Both the position numbers and the translations under genes were made by a program. A stretch of DNA of 11,491 nucleotides. It comes from JBGPIK01 sp041484845. GTDB lineage: Bacteria; Desulfobacterota; Binatia; UBA9968. The notes under the pieces are model-generated. The model saw only the letters and a list, made by a program, of their open reading frames with translations. It made no database searches and was not told the DNA's origin. Positions 8,042 to 11,491 of the stretch are shown in pieces. The stretch lies in the NCBI GenBank assembly GCA_041484845.1, contig JBGPIK010000207.1, forward strand, positions 1 to 11,491, in the 5' to 3' direction. How positions within the stretch are numbered: the first letter of the stretch is position 1; each line of letters begins with the position of its first letter.

Positions 8042-8252
8042 ACTTAAGTTTGGTTTAACGCATGCATCGATTAATGTCCATTGGCACAAAGAATTAGGGT
8101 TCAAAGTTCAAAGCTCAAGGTCGGATCCGATTGAACCTTGAACGTGGAACCTTGAGCCGTGCTCGCTTCGAGCGTAACCAATTTCGCTAGACAAAGACGG
8201 CGAAAAGGAATAGAAGTGGAAGATATCCACATTAGTATAGGAGGGCATTTCT
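8042..8252. promoter_or_regulatory. Divergent intergenic region with phased repeat and small hairpins
   Basis: This 211-base space lies between the leftward TPR operon and the rightward amidohydrolase gene, so it should contain promoters for both. Besides the heptamer repeat at 8101-8157, it shows two small stem-loops: GCTCG-CTT-CGAGC (8161-8173) and GTGGA-AGATA-TCCAC (8216-8230). The second stands nine bases before the Shine-Dalgarno AGGAGGG (8239-8245) of the amidohydrolase, where it could influence translation or act as an operator. No consensus sigma-70 promoter was found on either strand. Confidence 0.5.
8101..8157. repeat. Seven-nucleotide-phased inverted repeat array
   Basis: Read in sevens from 8101, the left side gives TCAAAGT, TCAAAGC, TCAAGGT. 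After a centre holding the palindrome TCGGATCCGA (8121-8130), the right side gives CCTTGAA, CGTGGAA, CCTTGAG, which are reverse complements of the left unit. A nine-base stem GCTCAAGGT (8113-8121) pairs with ACCTTGAGC (8149-8157). It is non-coding. It resembles the TTGAACC-type short repeats scattered through many environmental bacterial genomes; this resemblance is from memory, not from a search. Confidence 0.65.
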
Positions 8253-9311
8253 ATGAGCACGGCCGTTGCGGCGCGAACGGCGGAGTCGGTTCTCGCCAAT
8301 GAACGCATAGTGTCGGCGGATTCGCACATCATGGAACCGGCGGATCTGTGGGATAAGCATCTGCCTGCTTCTCTCAAGGCCAAGTATCCCAAGTACCCCG
8401 CGCGCAATTCTCCCGGGGAAAAACCCGGCGGTTGGAATCCCAAGGCGCGCCTGGGCGAGATGGAAGTCGACGGGGTGAGCGCGGAGGTGTTGTATCCCAC
8501 CTATGGGCTTCGCCTGTTTGCCCTGGAAGACGCCGAGTTGCAGGAGGCTTGTTTTCAGATCGCCAATGACTGGCTGATCGAGTACTGCCAGGTGGCGCCG
8601 GGGCGGCTGGTGGGGATTCCGATGATTTCCCTTTATAACATCAACAATGCGATCAAGGAGCTCGAGCGCTGCAAGAAGGCGGGGCTAGTGGGCAGTTTGA
8701 TCTGGCAGGTGCCGCCGGAGCATTTACCGTTCACCAGCGACTATTACGATCCGTTCTGGGAGGCTTCCGAGAATTTGAACATGCCGGTCAATCTCCACAT
8801 CCTCACTGGTTTTAACTACAGCCGGTTTGAGCGCAAGGGGTTGGATATCTATCGCGCCACCGTCAACACCAAACTGATCGATGCCGCCAACACGCTGTTC
8901 GATCTCGTTTTCAGCGGCGTTATGGCGCGCTTTCCTAAACTTAGATTCGTCTATATTGAGAACGAAGTCGGATGGATTCCGTTCTTCGTCCACGAATGGG
9001 ACAAGTACTTTGTTCGCCACAGCCCGAAAATGCCTCTGCCCTACATGAAGCGACTGCCCGGCGAATATGTCGCTGAACAAGTCTATGCGACCTTTTTCAG
9101 CGATCCCGCCGGCGGGCGTCTGATGGAGGATTTTGGCCAGGACACATTCATGTGGTCCAATGATTATCCTCATGCCGCGTCGACCTGGCCGCATTCGCGC
9201 GATGTTATCGCCAGGGAGCTCGGTCACTTGCCCAAGGACATTTTGCGAAAAGTCGTGCGCGATAACGTGATCAAGCTCTACGATCTCAAGATCGACGGAA
9301 TCAATAACTGA
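8253..9311 (+). CDS. Amidohydrolase-2 family metal-dependent hydrolase/decarboxylase
   Basis: A 352-aa TIM-barrel enzyme of the amidohydrolase-related family (PF04909-type), cytosolic, with no signal peptide. Family landmarks in order are: ADSHIMEP near the start (D23, H25, E28), the barrel-strand histidine in MPVNLHI (H182), the ENEVGWIPF strand (E236, E238) and the C-terminal SNDYPHAASTWP motif (D304, H307). The usual HxH of strand 1 is DSHIME here, with Met at the second position, as in the DSHxxEP subgroup. Relatives include ACMSD and gamma-resorcylate decarboxylases and many uncharacterised hydrolases, so C-C or C-N cleavage of a small carboxylated or aromatic compound is plausible but unproven. 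AGGAGGG sits seven bases before the ATG. A cupin gene follows after 32 bases, and the two probably form one transcript. Confidence 0.9.
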   Translation: MSTAVAARTAESVLANERIVSADSHIMEPADLWDKHLPASLKAKYPKYPARNSPGEKPGGWNPKARLGEMEVDGVSAEVLYPTYGLRLFALEDAELQEACFQIANDWLIEYCQVAPGRLVGIPMISLYNINNAIKELERCKKAGLVGSLIWQVPPEHLPFTSDYYDPFWEASENLNMPVNLHILTGFNYSRFERKGLDIYRATVNTKLIDAANTLFDLVFSGVMARFPKLRFVYIENEVGWIPFFVHEWDKYFVRHSPKMPLPYMKRLPGEYVAEQVYATFFSDPAGGRLMEDFGQDTFMWSNDYPHAASTWPHSRDVIARELGHLPKDILRKVVRDNVIKLYDLKIDGINN

Positions 9312-9343
9312 AGTAATAGACAAAGACTGAAAGGAGATTCTTT

Positions 9344-9838
9344 ATGCAATCCAGCGCAAATGCCGCACGCGTGCAACCCGAAGAAAAACCGCATGCGAAA
9401 CTTTTCTCATTGAAAACCCCGTACATGAAGCAAGGGCGGGTAACGCAACTCGTTGCCGAAACTTCGAACATGTGGATTCACACGAAGATCAATGCAGAGG
9501 GCGGAGAGAATGAAATTCACACCCATCTCGACGAAGACCATTCGTTTATCGTGCTGGAAGGGCAAATGAGCGTATTCGATGAAAAAGGCGACGAAATGGA
9601 AGTGAAGCAGTACCAGGGAGTTTTGATACCTAAGGGCGCCTACTATCGTTACCTTAATACCGGCGAAGGAAATCTTGTCGTGCTGCGGATCGGCGCCGGC
9701 ATTAAGGGGCAACCTCAGGGTGGCGAGGAAATGCGGGTTCGCCCCGACGGCAGGCCGTTACCTGCGTACTCGGCTGAGAATAAAACTGTTCCGCCGATTG
9801 AGATGCCGGGCAAGTTTTTTGCGGAGTCTGCCGGATAA
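9344..9838 (+). CDS. Small single-domain cupin protein
   Basis: A 164-aa cupin. Motif 1 is clear: GENEIHTHLDEDHSFIVLEG (residues about 54-73) has the HxH pair and further acidic and His residues. Motif 2, QGVLIPKGAYYRYLNTG (about 91-107), keeps Gly, PxG and the final Asn, but Tyr stands where the third metal-binding His normally is. A metal site would therefore need a substitute ligand, possibly H66 or a glutamate, or the protein may be a binding or structural cupin. The tail (about 120-164) is Pro/Gly-rich and has no recognised domain. AAGGAG lies seven bases before the start. It follows the amidohydrolase gene and is closed by a strong terminator, so it probably acts on, or binds, a compound from the same pathway. 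The substrate is unknown. Confidence 0.87.
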   Translation: MQSSANAARVQPEEKPHAKLFSLKTPYMKQGRVTQLVAETSNMWIHTKINAEGGENEIHTHLDEDHSFIVLEGQMSVFDEKGDEMEVKQYQGVLIPKGAYYRYLNTGEGNLVVLRIGAGIKGQPQGGEEMRVRPDGRPLPAYSAENKTVPPIEMPGKFFAESAG

Positions 9839-9866
9839 CAAGACTTTTCTAACCAAGTCCAACTGA

Positions 9867-9912
9867 GACTCGCCGGACACTATTAGCCAGCGCCCGGCGA
9901 GTCCTTTATTTA
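9867..9912 (+). terminator. Rho-independent terminator after the amidohydrolase-cupin unit
   Basis: A perfect ten-base stem, GACTCGCCGG (9867-9876) with CCGGCGAGTC (9894-9903), encloses a 17-base loop and is followed by CTTTATTTATTT. It begins 28 bases after the cupin stop. Stem quality and the T-rich tail support intrinsic termination on the plus strand. Confidence 0.87.
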
Positions 9913-9946
9913 TTTGGCTGTTCAGGGTTTTCTGTGAAGAAGGATT

Positions 9947-10031
9947 CACCACAGAGGCACCGAGTTCGCAGAGTTCGGAGTATTTTTTAATCAAAAATTC
10001 TTTACTCCGCGCCCTCCGCGCCTCCGCGGTG
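9947..10031. repeat. Nine-nucleotide-phased palindromic repeat (dispersed hairpin element)
   Basis: The left arm (9947-9980) reads CACCACAGA, GGCACCGAG, TTCGCAGAG, TTCGGAG. The right arm (10005-10031) reads CTCCGCGCC, CTCCGCGCC, TCCGCGGTG. Reversed and complemented, the right arm matches the first three left units at 20 of 27 positions. An AT-rich spacer of 24 bases separates the arms. Four of the seven differences become G-U pairs if transcribed on the minus strand. I recognise this as the accacagaggcac-type modular repeat found between genes in many environmental bacteria. It has no coding potential and no mobility gene nearby. Confidence 0.75.
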
Positions 10032-10090
10032 CAATCTCCGAGTCCTGCTTCACACGAAAGCCTGAAGCCCCTTTTATTTGAGCGTGCTCC

Positions 10091-10657
10091 ATGTCCGAAG
10101 GTGAAAAATCGTTTCCGTGGGAAACCCCGCCTGAAAAATGGCGCGGCCTTAAGTCGTCAAATTCCAACTGGCAAGGCAGCGTGGTCTCTTTATACATCGC
10201 GCCGCGATCCGCTCAGGCGATGATCAGCGTGTCGGAAGTGCGCGCGTTCGCGGACCGCGGCTTGGAAGGCGATCGGTTTTTCAGAGCATCCTGGTTGGCC
10301 GCGAATCGCCCCGATAAAGCGGTGAGTTTTATTGAAGAAGAAACGCTTCAAGCCGCCGCGGCGGAACTCGGCGTGGAACTGTTTACGGATAAGACGCGAC
10401 GCAATATAGTCACCCGCGGTGTGCCGCTACGCGAACTCCTTGATCGCGAATTTGCTGTGGGCGGAGTCGTCATGCGCGGCATCCGGCTATTTGAGCCTTG
10501 CGCTCATTTGGAGAAACTTTCCAACGTTCCGGGAATATTTCACGCGCTCGAACATCGAAGCGGCCTTAAAGCGGCGATTATGAGCGACGGCGTGGTTCGA
10601 ATCAACGATCCCATCGTTCTGCTGCCGGCAACCCGCAGCGCGGCAACGCCTACTTGA
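10091..10657 (+). CDS. MOSC-domain protein
   Basis: A 188-aa single MOSC domain, the fold shared by the C-terminus of molybdenum cofactor sulfurase and by YiiM-type proteins that use or bind molybdenum cofactor. Visible signatures are the opening strand GSVVSLYIAP (29-38), RGLEGDRFF (56-64), AVSFIEEETL (77-86), RRNIVTRGVPLREL (103-116) and the conserved-cysteine segment RLFEPCAHL (C137). The closing HRSGLKAAIMSDGVVRINDPI (about 155-175) follows. The domain proper begins near residue 28, so the first 27 residues are an extension. No clear Shine-Dalgarno precedes the ATG at 10091, and a GTG at 10181 right at the domain edge is an alternative start. The luciferase-like gene starts seven bases after its stop, suggesting co-expression. 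Sulfur or Mo-cofactor handling is a family inference. Confidence 0.87.
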   Translation: MSEGEKSFPWETPPEKWRGLKSSNSNWQGSVVSLYIAPRSAQAMISVSEVRAFADRGLEGDRFFRASWLAANRPDKAVSFIEEETLQAAAAELGVELFTDKTRRNIVTRGVPLRELLDREFAVGGVVMRGIRLFEPCAHLEKLSNVPGIFHALEHRSGLKAAIMSDGVVRINDPIVLLPATRSAATPT

Positions 10658-10664
10658 CAACGCT

Positions 10665-11491
10665 ATGCACTTTGGACTTCACCTTCCGGCTTCGAGTTCC
10701 GGTGTCACCTCGGCAGAGTTAATCCGCTTTGTACGGCGGGCTGAGGCGCTAGGATTTTACTGTATCACTGTGGCGGATCACGTCGTCGTTCCCAAGAATA
10801 TCTCAATCCCGTACCCGTACACGGTTGACGGCAAGTACCCGGGCACGGGTTACCATCTCGAGACGCTGACGACGATGTCGTTTTTGGCCGGCGCTACCGA
10901 ACGCATCCGCTTTATAACCAGCGTGATGATTGCGCCTTATCGTAGTCCGATCATCACGGCTAAAATGCTCGCGAGCCTCGACGTTTTGTCGCAGGGCAGG
11001 GTGATCGTCGGACTCGGCGTGGGCTGGATGAAAGAAGAATTTGAAAATCTAAATGCGCCACCGTTCGCTGACCGGGGTCGGGTGACCGATGAATACATCA
11101 AAGCGTTTCGGGAGTTGTGGACCAGTGACAATCCTTCCTTCCATGGTAAGTATTGCGAGTTCTCCAATATTGTCTTTTTGCCCAAGCCGGTACAGAAACC
11201 GGCGATTCCGATCTGGATAGGCGGCCACAGCCGGCAAGCAATCCGCCGAGCGGCGCAACTCGGCGATGGCTGGCATCCGATTGGCGGCGTACCGACCATC
11301 CCGCTGGAACCCGAGGACGTGGCCAGGGACTTGGAATCGCTCGCGGATTATGCCGAAAAAGCCGGAAGAAATCCAAAGGATATTCGAGTTGCCCTCAAAG
11401 GGTCCTTGTTTGATCGAGAAAAACAGTCCACTCCCGGCAAACGCCGGCGATTTATCGGCAGCGCCGAGGAGATTGCCGCCGATATCTGTGA
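10665..11491 (+). CDS. Luciferase-like (LLM class) flavin/F420-dependent oxidoreductase, 3' end missing
   Basis: An open frame from the ATG at 10665 runs off the window after 275 complete codons; family members are usually about 290-320 aa, so little is missing. It shows the bacterial-luciferase TIM-barrel pattern: MHFGLHLP at the start, AEALGFYCITVADHV (26-40), GATERIRFITSVMIAPYRSPI (76-96), LSQGRVIVGLGVGWMKEEF (108-126), PIWIGGHS (182-189) and GDGWHP (200-205). The C-terminal FIGSAEEIAADI (263-274) is also visible. These are typical of oxidoreductases and monooxygenases using reduced flavin or coenzyme F420; the sequence alone does not settle which. The gene starts seven bases after the MOSC gene without a recognisable ribosome-binding site, which suggests translational coupling. 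The substrate is unknown. Confidence 0.9.
   Translation, partial: MHFGLHLPASSSGVTSAELIRFVRRAEALGFYCITVADHVVVPKNISIPYPYTVDGKYPGTGYHLETLTTMSFLAGATERIRFITSVMIAPYRSPIITAKMLASLDVLSQGRVIVGLGVGWMKEEFENLNAPPFADRGRVTDEYIKAFRELWTSDNPSFHGKYCEFSNIVFLPKPVQKPAIPIWIGGHSRQAIRRAAQLGDGWHPIGGVPTIPLEPEDVARDLESLADYAEKAGRNPKDIRVALKGSLFDREKQSTPGKRRRFIGSAEEIAADIC

Noticed and set aside
8046..8080. Possible minus-strand promoter TGGACA / TTAAAC with a 16-base gap before the seven-repeat TPR gene
   Set aside because: The -10 matches only half of the consensus and would put the transcript start within a few bases of the ATG, so I do not call it.
8042..8104. N-terminal extension of the seven-repeat TPR protein from a TTG start
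   Set aside because: The extra 21 residues are polar and precede an obvious signal peptide that begins at the ATG at 8041.
8724..9323. 199-codon minus-strand frame
   Set aside because: Antisense shadow of the amidohydrolase, whose metal-site motifs and ribosome-binding site are convincing.
9758..10197. Short minus-strand frames across the cupin end, terminator and nine-base repeat
   Set aside because: They run through the terminator hairpin and repeat arms, have no ribosome-binding sites and resemble no family.

Overview
The window looks like chromosomal DNA from an uncultivated, free-living Gram-negative bacterium of mid-50s percent GC (judged by eye). It encodes a tripartite envelope efflux pump with a TolC-type outer-membrane channel, which requires two membranes. 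It also encodes an F420/flavin-type luciferase-like enzyme of the kind abundant in soil and sediment lineages. A deltaproteobacterial, Binatota-like or NC10-like origin would fit, but nothing here fixes the phylum. No rRNA, tRNA, CRISPR array, integrase or transposase was seen.

Left half, minus strand (about 5750 down to 1): an efflux operon in the order tolC-like outer-membrane factor, lipoprotein-type membrane-fusion protein, RND transporter. The first two genes overlap by ATGA and the last two are 11 bases apart. A perfect ten-base Shine-Dalgarno sequence follows the RND stop and runs to the window edge, so a fourth gene very probably continues the operon outside the window.

Middle, minus strand (8041 down to 6129): two tandem genes for exported tetratricopeptide-repeat proteins, with seven and nine near-consensus repeats. 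They are two bases apart if the GTG start supported by the ribosome-binding site is used. A 388-base stretch with no convincing gene (5741-6128) separates them from the efflux operon.

Right part, plus strand (8253 to the end): an amidohydrolase-2 family enzyme and a small cupin form a pair closed by a strong intrinsic terminator. A MOSC-domain protein follows, and 7 bases after it a luciferase-like monooxygenase truncated by the window end. These look like two short metabolic transcription units; their substrates cannot be read from the sequence.

Two intergenic spaces carry small phased inverted repeats. One is built on a 7-nt unit (8101-8157), between the divergent TPR and amidohydrolase genes. 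The other is built on a 9-nt unit (9947-10031), just after the cupin terminator. They resemble dispersed hairpin elements of environmental bacterial genomes and are the least explained structures in the window.
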